From Parageobacillus caldoxylosilyticus NBRC 107762 (GTDB lineage: Bacteria > Bacillota > Bacilli > Bacillales > Anoxybacillaceae): DNA of 64,000 nucleotides. This document shows positions 43,994-53,215 of the stretch, piece after piece. Below the pieces are notes generated by a model. That model saw only the letters and a list, made by a program, of their open reading frames with translations, had not been told where the DNA came from and did not search any database. The DNA lies in NCBI RefSeq assembly GCF_000632715.1, contig NZ_BAWO01000016.1, positions 20,538 to 84,537 on the forward strand, written 5' to 3'. The translations under genes were made by a program, and so were the position numbers. Position 1 is the stretch's first letter. Each line of letters starts with the position of its first letter.

Positions 43994-45514
43994 ATGATTT
44001 ACGCTCAACCTGGGCAGCCTGGTTCACTTGTCACTTTCAAAAAACGCTATGAAAATTTCATTGGCGGCAAATGGGTCCCGCCAGTTGACGGAGAGTATTT
44101 TGAAAATATTTCTCCTGTGACGGGGCAAGCTTACTGCGAAGTACCACGCTCCAAAGCCGCTGATATCGAGCTTGCGTTGGATGCTGCTCATGCTGCGAAA
44201 GATGCATGGGGCCGTACTTCCCCTGCTGAGCGCGCACGAATCCTCAATAAAATTGCCGACCGCATGGAAGAAAACTTGGAAATGCTCGCAGTCGTGGAAA
44301 CGTGGGAAAACGGCAAGCCGATTCGCGAAACGCTGAATGCCGACATCCCGCTTGCCATCGATCATTTCCGTTATTTCGCCGGCTGCATCCGTGCGGAAGA
44401 AGGCACTTTAGCAGAAATTGACCATAATACAGTTGCCTATCACTTTAAAGAGCCGCTCGGCGTTGTCGGACAAATCATTCCATGGAACTTCCCGCTTTTA
44501 ATGGCAGCATGGAAACTGGCGCCGGCGTTAGCCGCTGGAAACTGCGTTGTCTTAAAACCTGCCGAACAAACACCAACTTCGATCCTCGTACTGATGGAAC
44601 TCATTCAAGACTTACTTCCTCCAGGTGTCGTCAACATCGTCAACGGATTTGGTTTAGAAGCCGGAAAACCGCTTGCCTCCAACCCTCGCGTCGCTAAAGT
44701 GGCGTTCACCGGCGAAACAACAACAGGACGACTCATCATGCAATACGCATCGCAAAACATTATTCCAGTAACATTGGAGCTTGGCGGAAAATCGCCAAAC
44801 ATTTTCTTCGAAGACGTAGCGGCAAAAGATGATGAATTTTTCGATAAAGCCATTGAAGGCTTTACGCTTTTCGCTTTAAACCAAGGAGAAGTATGTACAT
44901 GTCCTTCCCGCGCCCTCATTCAAGAATCGATTTACGACAAATTTATGGAACGCGCGTTAGAGCGTGTGAAACAAATTAAACAAGGCAATCCGCTCGATAC
45001 GGAAACGATGATTGGAGCGCAAGCGTCTTCGGAGCAATTAGAAAAAATCCTTTCCTACATTGACATTGGCAAACAGGAAGGCGCTGAACTGCTTATCGGC
45101 GGCGAACGCAACTATTTAGAAGGCGACTTAAGAAATGGCTATTACGTCAAACCGACGGTTTTCAAAGGCCATAATAAAATGCGCATTTTCCAAGAAGAAA
45201 TTTTCGGGCCGGTCGTCGCTGTCACCACATTTAAAGATAAAGACGAAGCGCTTGCGATTGCCAATGACACATTGTATGGCTTAGGCGCCGGTGTCTGGAC
45301 GCGCGACATTAATACCGCCTACCGCTTCGGACGCGGCATCCAGGCAGGACGCGTCTGGACGAACTGCTACCACATCTATCCTGCACACGCCGCATTCGGC
45401 GGCTACAAAATGTCCGGATTCGGCCGCGAAACACATAAAATGATGCTCGAACATTATCAACAAACGAAAAACTTGCTCGTCAGCTACTCGCCGAAAAAAC
45501 TAGGACTGTTCTAA
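43994..45514 (+). CDS. NAD-dependent aldehyde dehydrogenase (ExaC/AldB-like)
   Basis: A 506-residue enzyme oxidising aldehydes, probably acetaldehyde or similar short chains, to acids. Typical features: the cofactor stretch [20 protein letters not shown] with [30 protein letters not shown], and [15 protein letters not shown] with the general-base Glu. The catalytic Cys is in [11 protein letters not shown], and [30 protein letters not shown] and KMSGFGRE close the fold. The ~506-residue length and a DUF779 gene immediately downstream mark the ExaC/acetaldehyde dehydrogenase group. Ribosome site AAAGGGGGAAAC. Upstream operator-like palindromes and a near-cre site suggest repression and catabolite control. 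Confidence 0.93.
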   Translation: MIYAQPGQPGSLVTFKKRYENFIGGKWVPPVDGEYFENISPVTGQAYCEVPRSKAADIELALDAAHAAKDAWGRTSPAERARILNKIADRMEENLEMLAVVETWENGKPIRETLNADIPLAIDHFRYFAGCIRAEEGTLAEIDHNTVAYHFKEPLGVVGQIIPWNFPLLMAAWKLAPALAAGNCVVLKPAEQTPTSILVLMELIQDLLPPGVVNIVNGFGLEAGKPLASNPRVAKVAFTGETTTGRLIMQYASQNIIPVTLELGGKSPNIFFEDVAAKDDEFFDKAIEGFTLFALNQGEVCTCPSRALIQESIYDKFMERALERVKQIKQGNPLDTETMIGAQASSEQLEKILSYIDIGKQEGAELLIGGERNYLEGDLRNGYYVKPTVFKGHNKMRIFQEEIFGPVVAVTTFKDKDEALAIANDTLYGLGAGVWTRDINTAYRFGRGIQAGRVWTNCYHIYPAHAAFGGYKMSGFGRETHKMMLEHYQQTKNLLVSYSPKKLGLF

Positions 45515-45521
45515 TCATGCA

Positions 45522-45548
45522 GGCAGCGCACCATCCGCGCTGCCTTTT
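45522..45548 (+). terminator. Terminator between the aldehyde dehydrogenase and DUF779 genes
   Basis: An 8-bp stem GGCAGCGC / GCGCTGCC (45522-45529 and 45537-45544) with a TTTT tail, only 35 bases before the next start. It may attenuate rather than end the operon. Confidence 0.7.
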
Positions 45549-45582
45549 CTGCCTATCCATATTCCTGCAGGGAGGGATTGTC

Positions 45583-45933
45583 ATGAACATGAATGAGGAG
45601 CCAAAAGTGATTGCGACCGATGCCGCGCTTGCCCTGATTGAAAAATTAAAAGCAAAGTACGGGCCGCTTATGTTTCACCAATCCGGCGGCTGCTGCGACG
45701 GCAGTTCGCCGATGTGCTACCCGCAAGGAGAGCTGATCGTCGGCGATTCCGATGTGCTGCTTGGCGAAATCGGCGGCTGCCCGTTTTACATTTCCAAGGC
45801 GCAATACGAATATTGGAAGCACACCCAGCTGATTATCGACGTCGTGCCCGGACGCGGCGGCATGTTTTCGCTTGAAGGGCCGGAAGGCGTCCGCTTTCTC
45901 ACCCGCTCTCGAGTGTTTGGCAGCGGATCTTGA
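45583..45933 (+). CDS. DUF779 protein linked to aldehyde dehydrogenase
   Basis: A 116-residue small protein with conserved Cys/His features: LMFHQSGGCCDGSSPMCYPQ, GEIGGCPFYISKAQYEYWKH and IDVVPGRGGMFSLEGPEGVR. DUF779 genes usually sit next to ExaC-type aldehyde dehydrogenases, as here; the biochemical role is unknown and metal binding by the Cys pair is inference. ATG at 45583 has CAGGGAGGG a few bases upstream. A small terminator-like hairpin separates it from the dehydrogenase, so its expression may be lower. Confidence 0.88.
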   Translation: MNMNEEPKVIATDAALALIEKLKAKYGPLMFHQSGGCCDGSSPMCYPQGELIVGDSDVLLGEIGGCPFYISKAQYEYWKHTQLIIDVVPGRGGMFSLEGPEGVRFLTRSRVFGSGS

Positions 45934-46159
45934 TGGTTGGCGAACCACCCCCTTCCCTAGCAAATCATCTTGCTCTTCGGCTTCCGTGGCCGCACAGCCA
46001 TGCAATGTGCGGACTCCTCCAGCGGTGGTGGTGCGGTTCTCCATCACGCATCAGCTTGCCTCCGATAGTCGAAAAATTTCCTAATTCCTTGTCGGTCAAA
46101 CGATCAAGCAGAACGCATCTATTTGCCGCCGTCTTTCCTCGTTTCGCAGCACAAAAAAA

Positions 46160-46196
46160 CCGCCGCAGAGAGCTAGCTCTGCGGCAGTTTTTCGTT
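46160..46196 (-). terminator. Terminator of the TetR-MFS operon
   Basis: A near-perfect palindrome centred on AGCTAGCT, arms GCCGCAGAG (46162-46170) and CTCTGCGGC (46178-46186). A T run follows on the minus strand. It overlaps the last codons of the MFS gene. The 45934-46159 gap before it shows nothing else. Confidence 0.85.
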
Positions 46197-47792
46197 TTTC
46201 GCCGTTTCTTGCAATTGCCGGCGGTCAGACAGTGTGATTTTCTTCAGCCCAAATACAAGCACTGTCCCACCAATGACAAAAATAAGTCCAAATAGGAAAA
46301 CAGATTGAAGCGAATCCACAAGCGACTGTTTTAAAATCGGCACAAACGTTTCCCGCATTTGCGGCGGTATTTTCGCCAGCGCTTCCGGGCTAAGCAAAAC
46401 GGAATAAAGCCCTTGCGGATCATCATGAATCATATGGGCAAACCGGTCCACCATTCCTTTTGCTTGTGCAGGAAGCGACCGAAGCATTGGCATGAGACGG
46501 TCATCTAGCAGCTGGCTCGACCGATGGTTCATAATCGCCCCTAACACCGTCATACCGAACGTTCCGCCGATCGCACGGAAAAACTGGCTGGAGGAGGTGA
46601 CGACGCCAAGCTCCGACTTTGGAAAACTTTCTTGCAAAGCCAGCGTTAAAATCGGCATCACTAACCCCATTCCAATCCCTAGAATAATCATATACAACGT
46701 GGCGGTGAATTTGGACGTATCCACGTCCATTGTGCTTAATAAACCGAACCCTGCCGCCATCACGACCATGCCAATGAACAGCTGTGATTTTACACCAATT
46801 TTATAAACCATTCGGCCACCAACGATGCTTCCGATAATCATCGTAATCATCATCGGCGTCATAATCGTGCCGGACTGGGTTGCACTTACTCCGACAACCC
46901 CTTGCATAAAAAACGGAACGAACATAATCGCACCAAACATGCCGACACTCATTAAAAAGCCAATTCCATTTAACACGGTAAACGTGCGGTGTTTAAATAA
47001 ATGCATCGGCAAAATCGGTTCTTCCGCTTTCCTCTCTACGAATACAAACAGCGTTAAAAAGACGAGTGCCACCGCAAACAAGGCAATGATTTGCCATGAT
47101 GTCCATTCATACTTATCCCCGCCAAACGTTAACGCTAAAAGCAAGCTAACCACGCCGACAACCATCGTGAACATCCCGGCAAGATCAAACTTCACTGGTC
47201 CTTCCGCTTTATATTTGCTCAATCCCATCGCAATAAAAATCGTTGCCAAAATCCCGACAGGAAGATTAATATAAAATACCCAGCGCCAATTCAAATGGTC
47301 GACGATAAATCCCCCGATTTGCGGACCTATGACAGAGGCAAGACCATATAATCCACCAAAAACCCCTTGCCATTTCGCACGCTCTTTTCCGGTAAACACA
47401 TCTCCGATGACAACCATGGCCATCGGCATCATAATTCCCCCGCCGATTCCTTGCAGTCCTCGGTAAATGATGAGCTCTGTCATGTCATTTGCCATGCCGC
47501 AAAGGGCAGAGCCAACCATAAAAATGACGAGTCCTGTCACATAAATGACTCGCCTGCCTAATAAATCCGCAAGCTTGCCGGCAATCGGCACAACCGTTGT
47601 CGATGTCAACATATACGCGGTCGTCAGCCATGTCATTAAACTTAATCCGCCAAGCTCCCCAACGATGCGCGGCATCGCCGTTCCGACGATCGTTCCGTCT
47701 AACGCGCCAAACAGCATGGCAATGATAAGACCCGTAATTAATATATTCCGATGTCGAATGATGCTAGTTGGCATTTCTAATGCTTTTTCCAT
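46173..47792 (-). CDS. Multidrug MFS exporter (DHA2, 14-TMS EmrB/QacA family)
   Basis: A 539-residue proton-driven exporter with about fourteen membrane helices. Motif D1 (LDGTIVGTAMPRIVGELGGL), motif A (GKLADLLGRRVIYVTGLVIF), and motif C-like stretches (IGPQIGGFIVDHLNWRWVFY) identify the family. A ~75-residue soluble loop precedes the last helix. The gene overlaps the upstream TetR gene by 16 bases, so they are co-transcribed. TetR control of an efflux pump is a common arrangement, and palindromes in front of the operon fit it. Substrates cannot be predicted. Confidence 0.92.
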   Translation of the reverse strand: MEKALEMPTSIIRHRNILITGLIIAMLFGALDGTIVGTAMPRIVGELGGLSLMTWLTTAYMLTSTTVVPIAGKLADLLGRRVIYVTGLVIFMVGSALCGMANDMTELIIYRGLQGIGGGIMMPMAMVVIGDVFTGKERAKWQGVFGGLYGLASVIGPQIGGFIVDHLNWRWVFYINLPVGILATIFIAMGLSKYKAEGPVKFDLAGMFTMVVGVVSLLLALTFGGDKYEWTSWQIIALFAVALVFLTLFVFVERKAEEPILPMHLFKHRTFTVLNGIGFLMSVGMFGAIMFVPFFMQGVVGVSATQSGTIMTPMMITMIIGSIVGGRMVYKIGVKSQLFIGMVVMAAGFGLLSTMDVDTSKFTATLYMIILGIGMGLVMPILTLALQESFPKSELGVVTSSSQFFRAIGGTFGMTVLGAIMNHRSSQLLDDRLMPMLRSLPAQAKGMVDRFAHMIHDDPQGLYSVLLSPEALAKIPPQMRETFVPILKQSLVDSLQSVFLFGLIFVIGGTVLVFGLKKITLSDRRQLQETAKNEKLPQS

Positions 47793-48727
47793 TTACTTCT
47801 CTCCCATCTATTATTCGTTTTCCGATATTGTTCAATATCCTTTCTTAATGCGGCCAAATCATCCGCAAGCAGCGGAAGATGCCGGTTCTCGATATATAAT
47901 AAAATCCCTTGCACGACATATTCCCTCGGCGCCGACTCTTCATTCATTAATTCTGCTTCTAACGTATCCAGCGCAGCATGAAGCTCGTGCTGTATCTTTT
48001 TATCGAGCGAAAGCGATAGAATCTTTTTTTGCATATGGGCAATGCGGGCGCTAATCTTTTCTTGCAATACACACCGCTCTTTTTCTTCCATTTCGATCAG
48101 CGGCTCTACCATTTCTTTGTTTAAAATCGGCGCTTCTTCATGAGAAAAACTCGCAATGATCGCATCCAAACGCCGCACGAGAAAACGCGCCACTTCTTCG
48201 GCATGCAGCTTGCTTGGCTGCAAAAAAAAGCAAAACATATATTGGCGAATCATGCCGTTTAGCATCGTCGCCACATCAAACACGTACCGCTCTACCTCTG
48301 TTCCATATACTTCGATGAGGCGGTCGCAATACCACGAAAAGATATAAGCACGCTGCTTCAATAAATAAAGGTGAATATCGCTGCTAATTTTTGGGATTTG
48401 TTCGGTCATCATCATTTGCAAAAATTCTTTATGCTCATGCATATTCGCAAAATGCGCAGCGATTTGTTGAATAAACCGCTCTTTTTCCGAACCGCTATCC
48501 TGTGGAATGACGGTGAAACTTTCCATCATTTTTTCAAAATGGTGCTGAATGATGGCAAGCATCAAATCTTCTTTGGACGAAAAGTGATGATAAAATGCTC
48601 CTTTCGAAATGCCCCAGGCATCAACAATATCTTGAATCGATGTAGAGTAATACCCTTTTTCCGCAAATAATTTCATAGCTGTTTCAATAAACTGGACTTT
48701 ACGTTCATCGGCCATTCCTTTTTTCAT
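47777..48727 (-). CDS. TetR-family transcriptional regulator
   Basis: A 316-residue repressor, longer than the usual ~200 residues. The N-terminal HTH reads FIETAMKLFAEKGYYSTSIQ, then DIVDAWGISKGAFYHHFSSK and EDLMLAIIQHHFEKMMESF. The long helical C-terminal part (about residues 60-316) would bind ligand and includes an extra ~90 residues after the normal TetR core. It overlaps the MFS exporter gene. The start may be ATG at 48727 or ATG at 48715, judged by TAGGAG spacing. Three TGAC-N6-GTCA palindromes lie upstream and are probable autoregulatory operators. Confidence 0.9.
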   Translation of the reverse strand: MKKGMADERKVQFIETAMKLFAEKGYYSTSIQDIVDAWGISKGAFYHHFSSKEDLMLAIIQHHFEKMMESFTVIPQDSGSEKERFIQQIAAHFANMHEHKEFLQMMMTEQIPKISSDIHLYLLKQRAYIFSWYCDRLIEVYGTEVERYVFDVATMLNGMIRQYMFCFFLQPSKLHAEEVARFLVRRLDAIIASFSHEEAPILNKEMVEPLIEMEEKERCVLQEKISARIAHMQKKILSLSLDKKIQHELHAALDTLEAELMNEESAPREYVVQGILLYIENRHLPLLADDLAALRKDIEQYRKTNNRWERSKWKKH

Positions 48728-48730
48728 CTC

Positions 48731-48886
48731 CTAGATAGAGGAAATTTCACGAGGGCATGCATTTTGTAGCATATGCTTATATACAGACAGTTGCGAGCGC
48801 GGTTTGACGAGCTCGACGTGCACCCCATGTTTTCGCAACGCCTCCACTACACGTTCAAAGCGAATGGGTTTGTTACATTTGTCCAT
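48731..48886 (-). CDS. Possible 51-residue leader protein of the TetR-MFS operon
   Basis: A short frame starting ATG at 48886 with GAGGTG 7 bases upstream, ending TAG three bases before the TetR start. It reads MDKCNKPIRFERVVEALRKH, then GVHVELVKPRSQLSVYKHML and a short tail. No family recognised. The good ribosome site, promoter upstream and tight spacing support translation; it may be a small protein, a leader peptide or a remnant. Confidence 0.5.
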   Translation of the reverse strand: MDKCNKPIRFERVVEALRKHGVHVELVKPRSQLSVYKHMLQNACPREISSI

Positions 48887-48918
48887 TGAAAGGCACCTCG
48901 ATTCCTATGCCGCAAATT

Positions 48919-49272
<354 letters not shown>

Positions 49273-50013
49273 TCATTTCTTTTCTGCTATGTTGCCGTCC
49301 TGCCTTACAAGGTGTTGGAGCTGGTTTTTCACGTTGCCATTACAAATACCTCCGTGATAACAAATCACAGATTCTATATCTAAGTCCAAAAATTTTTCCA
49401 ATGAACGAAGCGCTGTATTCATATCTAGCGTGGTTCGCTGAACCGGTCCGTGCAAAGAGCCATTTAAACATATCATTGCATCCCCGGCAACAAGGATTTT
49501 ACTTTGTTTTAAATACAGACTAATATGTCCTGGAGTATGCCCAGGCGTAAAAATAACACGAATCCCCCCGCAATAAGGAAGCTCTTGGCCGTCATCCACC
49601 GTCTTGTCAACTTTCACTTTCGGAGGATTCTGATATAAAATCCGCATTTCTTCCGGAAGAGACACCCATTCTTCTTTACTTATGCGGTTGGGGTCTGTTT
49701 TGATCAGAGGCAAATCCCCTTCAATATATGGTTTGTCAAGCTCGTGCGCATACACTTCAATGCGGTTAGTGGATTCTTTTAATATTTCAGGAAGACTCCC
49801 TATGTGATCCAAATCCTGATGCGTCAGAATTACCGCTTTCAATTTATGAAAGGAGACGCCGGCCTCACTCATGGCGGCACGTATTTGTTCCAATTGCCCA
49901 GGCATGCCGGCATCAATCAAAACGGCGGTTTCATCGTCCCAAACCAGCGTAGGATTTAAAACAAAACCTTGAACTTTTAATTCAAGCATTGCTACTCCAT
50001 TCGAAATCTTCAT
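49273..50013 (-). CDS. MBL-fold metallo-hydrolase
   Basis: A 246-residue metal-dependent hydrolase. The metallo-beta-lactamase motif is VILTHQDLDHIGSLPEIL, a metal His appears in FTPGHTPGHISLYL, Asp in LVAGDAMICLNGSL, and a final His in VICYHGGICNGNV. The first histidine of the usual HxHxDH is replaced by Thr (T-H-Q-D-L-D-H), as in many YflN/YtnP-like members. Substrate could be a lactone, thioester or other small ester; not deducible. Ribosome site AGGGAGAGG is present. Two stacked minus-strand promoters lie upstream. Confidence 0.9.
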   Translation of the reverse strand: MKISNGVAMLELKVQGFVLNPTLVWDDETAVLIDAGMPGQLEQIRAAMSEAGVSFHKLKAVILTHQDLDHIGSLPEILKESTNRIEVYAHELDKPYIEGDLPLIKTDPNRISKEEWVSLPEEMRILYQNPPKVKVDKTVDDGQELPYCGGIRVIFTPGHTPGHISLYLKQSKILVAGDAMICLNGSLHGPVQRTTLDMNTALRSLEKFLDLDIESVICYHGGICNGNVKNQLQHLVRQDGNIAEKK

Positions 50014-50390
50014 TGAATCCTCTCCCTTAATGAATAATATTAATATTAGTTTTGATGCTAAACATTTCGTAATATATTAATTACCATAGTTCCAAACAAA
50101 ATGTCAATAAATAAAAATTTTATTTTACCATAAAAAAATATATTTGTCAATAAATATGGCATGATTTCATTGCTCTTATATGGTTCCATCGTTGGATAAA
50201 ACAAGCAATCTGCTACTAACACCTTCCTGTACCGATTGTTAAAATCTCACAATCCTTATGCGCCATATTACCATTAACAAGCCAATGGATGCGGTGCCAT
50301 CAGAAGAATGGTTTTTCGCCTCATTATAATAAAAAACGACCGTTTTCGCTGCATCCTGTTCCGCAACGAACGGTCGCATTTCGCTTCCGA
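50014..50390. other. AT-rich gap between MBL and ROK-kinase genes with promoters and terminator
   Basis: On the minus strand TTGACA (50150-50145) and TAAAAT (50127-50122) are 17 bases apart; another TTGACA lies at 50107-50102. The palindrome AATATTAATATT is at 50036-50047. No coding frame is credible apart from the kinase terminator at its far end. Confidence 0.5.
50337..50376 (-). terminator. Terminator of the sugar transport/kinase operon
   Basis: Stem CGACCGTT / AACGGTCG (50337-50344 and 50369-50376), extended by further pairing inside, with a T run following on the minus strand. Confidence 0.8.
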
Positions 50391-51266
50391 TTATTCATCA
50401 AGCGCTTGTTTCGCTAACGCAAGCGCACCGCAAACTCCAGCGTTATCCCCTAATCCAGGCAGGACGATATACTCATCCATTTTCTGTAAAATCACCTCGT
50501 GTTGTACGTATCCATTGAGAAACTCCATCACATGATGACGAATGTTGGGCAACAGCTGTTCTTGTTTCATAACGCCGCCGCCGATAATCACTTTTTCCGG
50601 CGATAAAATTAAGATGTAGTTAGCAATCGCCTGCGCCAAATAAAACGCTTCTAACTCCCATACTTCTTTGCGATCGGCCAGCTCCGCGCCCTTTTTCCCC
50701 CAGCGCTTTTCAATCGCCGGCCCGGACGCCATTCCTTCCAGACAATCGCCATGGTACGGGCAAACGCCGGCAAATGTGTCTTGCGGATGACGGCGAACGA
50801 GAATATGCCCCATTTCCGGATGCATCAGGCCATGGAGCAGATTGCCTTCGACAATCGCCCCGACACCGATTCCCGTTCCAACGGTAATATAAATGCAGCT
50901 TTGCAGCCCTTTCGCGGCACCCCAGCGCCGTTCCCCGAGCGCGGCCGCATTGACATCGGTATCAAAGCCAATAGGCACGGAAAAATGCCGTTTCATTTCG
51001 CCGACAAAGTTGAAATTCACCCATTGTTGTTTCGGCGTGCTCGTAATATAGCCATACGTCGCACTATCGCGACGCAAATCAACCGGACCAAACGAGCCGA
51101 TGCCGATCGCTTCTAACGGGTATGGGCGGAAAAACTCAACGACACGGCGCATCGTTTCTTCCGGCGTCGTCGTTGGAAACGTCACCCTCTCCTTAATATT
51201 TCCATCATGATCGCCGATGGCGCAGACAAACTTCGTGCCGCCTGCTTCAATCGCTCCAAGATACAC
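50391..51266 (-). CDS. ROK-family sugar kinase (fructokinase-like)
   Basis: A 291-residue ATP-dependent hexose kinase. The phosphate loop YLGAIEAGGTKFVCAIGD and IGIGSFGPVDLRRDSATYGY start the chain. GFDTDVNAAALGERRWGAAK with the catalytic Asp follows, then YITVGTGIGVGAIVEG. The metal-binding segment HPEMGHILVRRHPQDTFAGV and CPYHGDCLEGMASGPAIEKR complete it. The His-x-Cys-x-His-x-Cys zinc segment and overall wording are those of ScrK/YdhR-type fructokinases, though a glucokinase or mannokinase role is possible. GTG at 51266 has GGGGAGAA about 4 bases upstream. It is last in the sugar transport gene set. Confidence 0.9.
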   Translation of the reverse strand: MYLGAIEAGGTKFVCAIGDHDGNIKERVTFPTTTPEETMRRVVEFFRPYPLEAIGIGSFGPVDLRRDSATYGYITSTPKQQWVNFNFVGEMKRHFSVPIGFDTDVNAAALGERRWGAAKGLQSCIYITVGTGIGVGAIVEGNLLHGLMHPEMGHILVRRHPQDTFAGVCPYHGDCLEGMASGPAIEKRWGKKGAELADRKEVWELEAFYLAQAIANYILILSPEKVIIGGGVMKQEQLLPNIRHHVMEFLNGYVQHEVILQKMDEYIVLPGLGDNAGVCGALALAKQALDE

Positions 51267-51358
51267 GCACTTCTCCCCGCTTTCTCCTCTATGATTTCCG
51301 CTTTCATTGTATCATAAAATCGACAAAAAGCAGGGGCGTCCTTTGCCGTCATGCCTGA

Positions 51359-52183
51359 TTATCCTTTTACCGAACCAGCCAATAAACCGCGAACAAAGTA
51401 TTTGCCTAGAAAAATGTAGACAAGCAAGGTCGGCAAAGCAGCAAGCAGCGCTCCCGCCATTTGCACGTTCCATTGCACAATTTGGCTGCCCGATAAGTTT
51501 TGCAAAGCGACCATAATCGGCTGCTGTGCAGAAGTGGTAATCGTGACGGCGAATAAAAATTCATTCCATATATTCGTAAACTGCCAAATCGCTACGACGA
51601 CAAACCCGGTAATCGAGAGCGGAAGCATAATATAGCGGAAAATCCGTAAAAACCCGGCTCCGTCGATTTTCGCCGATTCAATCATTTCATCGGGGATCGC
51701 CGCGTAAAAATTGCGGAACATTAACGTCGTAATCGGAATCCCGTACACGACATGCACAAAAATGAGCCCCGGAATCGTATTATACAGGCCTATTTCGCGC
51801 AAAAACTGAATCAGCGGAATCAAAATGCTTTGGTACGGGATAAACATGCCGAACAAAATGAGCGTAAAAATCGTGTCCGCCCCTTTGAATTTCCATTTCG
51901 ACAAGACATAGCCGTTTAATGCCCCTAACATCGCTGACAACAATGTCGCCGGAACCACTAAATAAACGGAATTCCAAAAGTTCGGCGCCAATTTCGCAAA
52001 CGCGGTTTGATAGCTGCTCCAATCAAAGGTAGTTGGAAGCTTCCACATATCGGCGAGCGTCACTTCATCAAGCGGCTTGACGCTTGTCACCAGCATCACA
52101 TAGACCGGCATTAAAAAAAACAGGCTCATGAAGATACAAATGACGTATAACAACAGCCTCGACCATGCCCGTTGTCTCATCAC
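51359..52183 (-). CDS. Sugar ABC transporter permease (MalG-like)
   Basis: A 274-residue inner component of a CUT1 importer with six membrane helices. The EAA loop, which contacts the ATPase, reads EMIESAKIDGAGFLRIFRYI with MLPLSITGFVVV. It starts within the stop of the other permease gene (ATGA overlap), so the two are translationally coupled. The operon has no ATPase gene; CUT1 importers of Bacillaceae commonly share a general MsmX-type ATPase encoded elsewhere. The C-terminal tail ends GLLAGSVKG, typical of MalG-type subunits. Confidence 0.93.
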   Translation of the reverse strand: MMRQRAWSRLLLYVICIFMSLFFLMPVYVMLVTSVKPLDEVTLADMWKLPTTFDWSSYQTAFAKLAPNFWNSVYLVVPATLLSAMLGALNGYVLSKWKFKGADTIFTLILFGMFIPYQSILIPLIQFLREIGLYNTIPGLIFVHVVYGIPITTLMFRNFYAAIPDEMIESAKIDGAGFLRIFRYIMLPLSITGFVVVAIWQFTNIWNEFLFAVTITTSAQQPIMVALQNLSGSQIVQWNVQMAGALLAALPTLLVYIFLGKYFVRGLLAGSVKG

Positions 52184-53151
52184 GATCCCCCCTTCCGGCT
52201 GGAAATCAAATATGGAACGATAAAAATGGCGACAGAAAGGAGCATGATCATTGCAATTGCCGCTCCGTTCGCATAATAGTTGCCGCGGAACGTCGTCTCA
52301 AACATATATACCCCCGGCACGTCCGTAACAAAGTTCGCCCCAGGGCCCGTCATCGCGTAAATCAGGTCAAAAATCTTCAGCGAAATATGGGCCATAATGA
52401 TGATGACGCTGACAGTGATCGGCCGCAGCAATGGAATAATAATTTTGCGGTAAATTTGCAGCTCCGTCGCGCCGTCCATCCGCGCCGCCTCGCGCACTTC
52501 TTCCGGAATCGCCCTTAATCCGGCCAAATACATCGCAACAGCAAACCCCGTCATTTGCCATACGGCGGCAATCACCACCGCCACGATCGCCACCGGCACG
52601 CCAAATTCAATGTTCCCTAAGTGGAAACCTCCTAAAATCGTTGTATCCGTGTACCACTTCGAGTCCAATCCAAACTTTTTTAAAAACAAGTTGACACCGG
52701 TTGACGGGTTTAATAACCATTGCCAGACAACCCCCGTCACCACAAACGATAATGCCATCGGGAAAAAGAAAATATTGCGGAAAATCGACTCTCCGCGCAG
52801 TTTTTGATCTAGCAAAATCGCCAACAATTGGCCAAGCACAATCACCACGCCGATAAACAGGATCGTAAATACCAGCGTATTGCGCAAATCGGCCTGGAAG
52901 CGGAAATCATGAAACAAATAAATATAGTTTTTCAACCCGGCAAACGATAAATCGGGTACAAGTGAATTCCAGTTGCTGAGGGAGACATATCCCGTCCAGC
53001 CGATAAAGCCATAGACGAAAATGAAAATAAGCACAACCGACGGCGTGAGAAACGCAGCCGCAAGCCAATGGTCCACGGTCCATTTCCGTTTTTTCCGCGG
53101 TGCCGGTACGACCGTCACGCTTCGTTCCGATACTGTCTTTACCGTTTCCAC
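52180..53151 (-). CDS. Sugar ABC transporter permease (MalF-like)
   Basis: A 323-residue membrane protein with six predicted helices and a cytoplasmic EAA loop (EEVREAARMDGATELQIYRK). It forms the heterodimeric pore with the MalG-like partner, whose gene overlaps its stop codon. GTG at 53151 is the likely start since GGGAGG is 8 bases upstream; the upstream GTG at 53175 lies before that site. A hairpin separates it from the binding-protein gene, a common way to make more binding protein than permease. Confidence 0.93.
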   Translation of the reverse strand: METVKTVSERSVTVVPAPRKKRKWTVDHWLAAAFLTPSVVLIFIFVYGFIGWTGYVSLSNWNSLVPDLSFAGLKNYIYLFHDFRFQADLRNTLVFTILFIGVVIVLGQLLAILLDQKLRGESIFRNIFFFPMALSFVVTGVVWQWLLNPSTGVNLFLKKFGLDSKWYTDTTILGGFHLGNIEFGVPVAIVAVVIAAVWQMTGFAVAMYLAGLRAIPEEVREAARMDGATELQIYRKIIIPLLRPITVSVIIIMAHISLKIFDLIYAMTGPGANFVTDVPGVYMFETTFRGNYYANGAAIAMIMLLSVAIFIVPYLISSRKGGS

Positions 53152-53176
53152 ATTTGATTCCTCCCGTCGTAACACG

Positions 53177-53210
53177 AAAAGGGGAAGAGAATGGTTCCCG
53201 TCCCCCTTTT
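53177..53210 (-). terminator. Intercistronic hairpin between binding-protein and permease genes
   Basis: Stem AAAAGGGGA / TCCCCCTTTT (53177-53185 and 53201-53210) in the 64-base gap. Probably a partial terminator or 3'-end stabiliser for the binding-protein message. Confidence 0.6.
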
Positions 53211-53215
53211 CTTCT

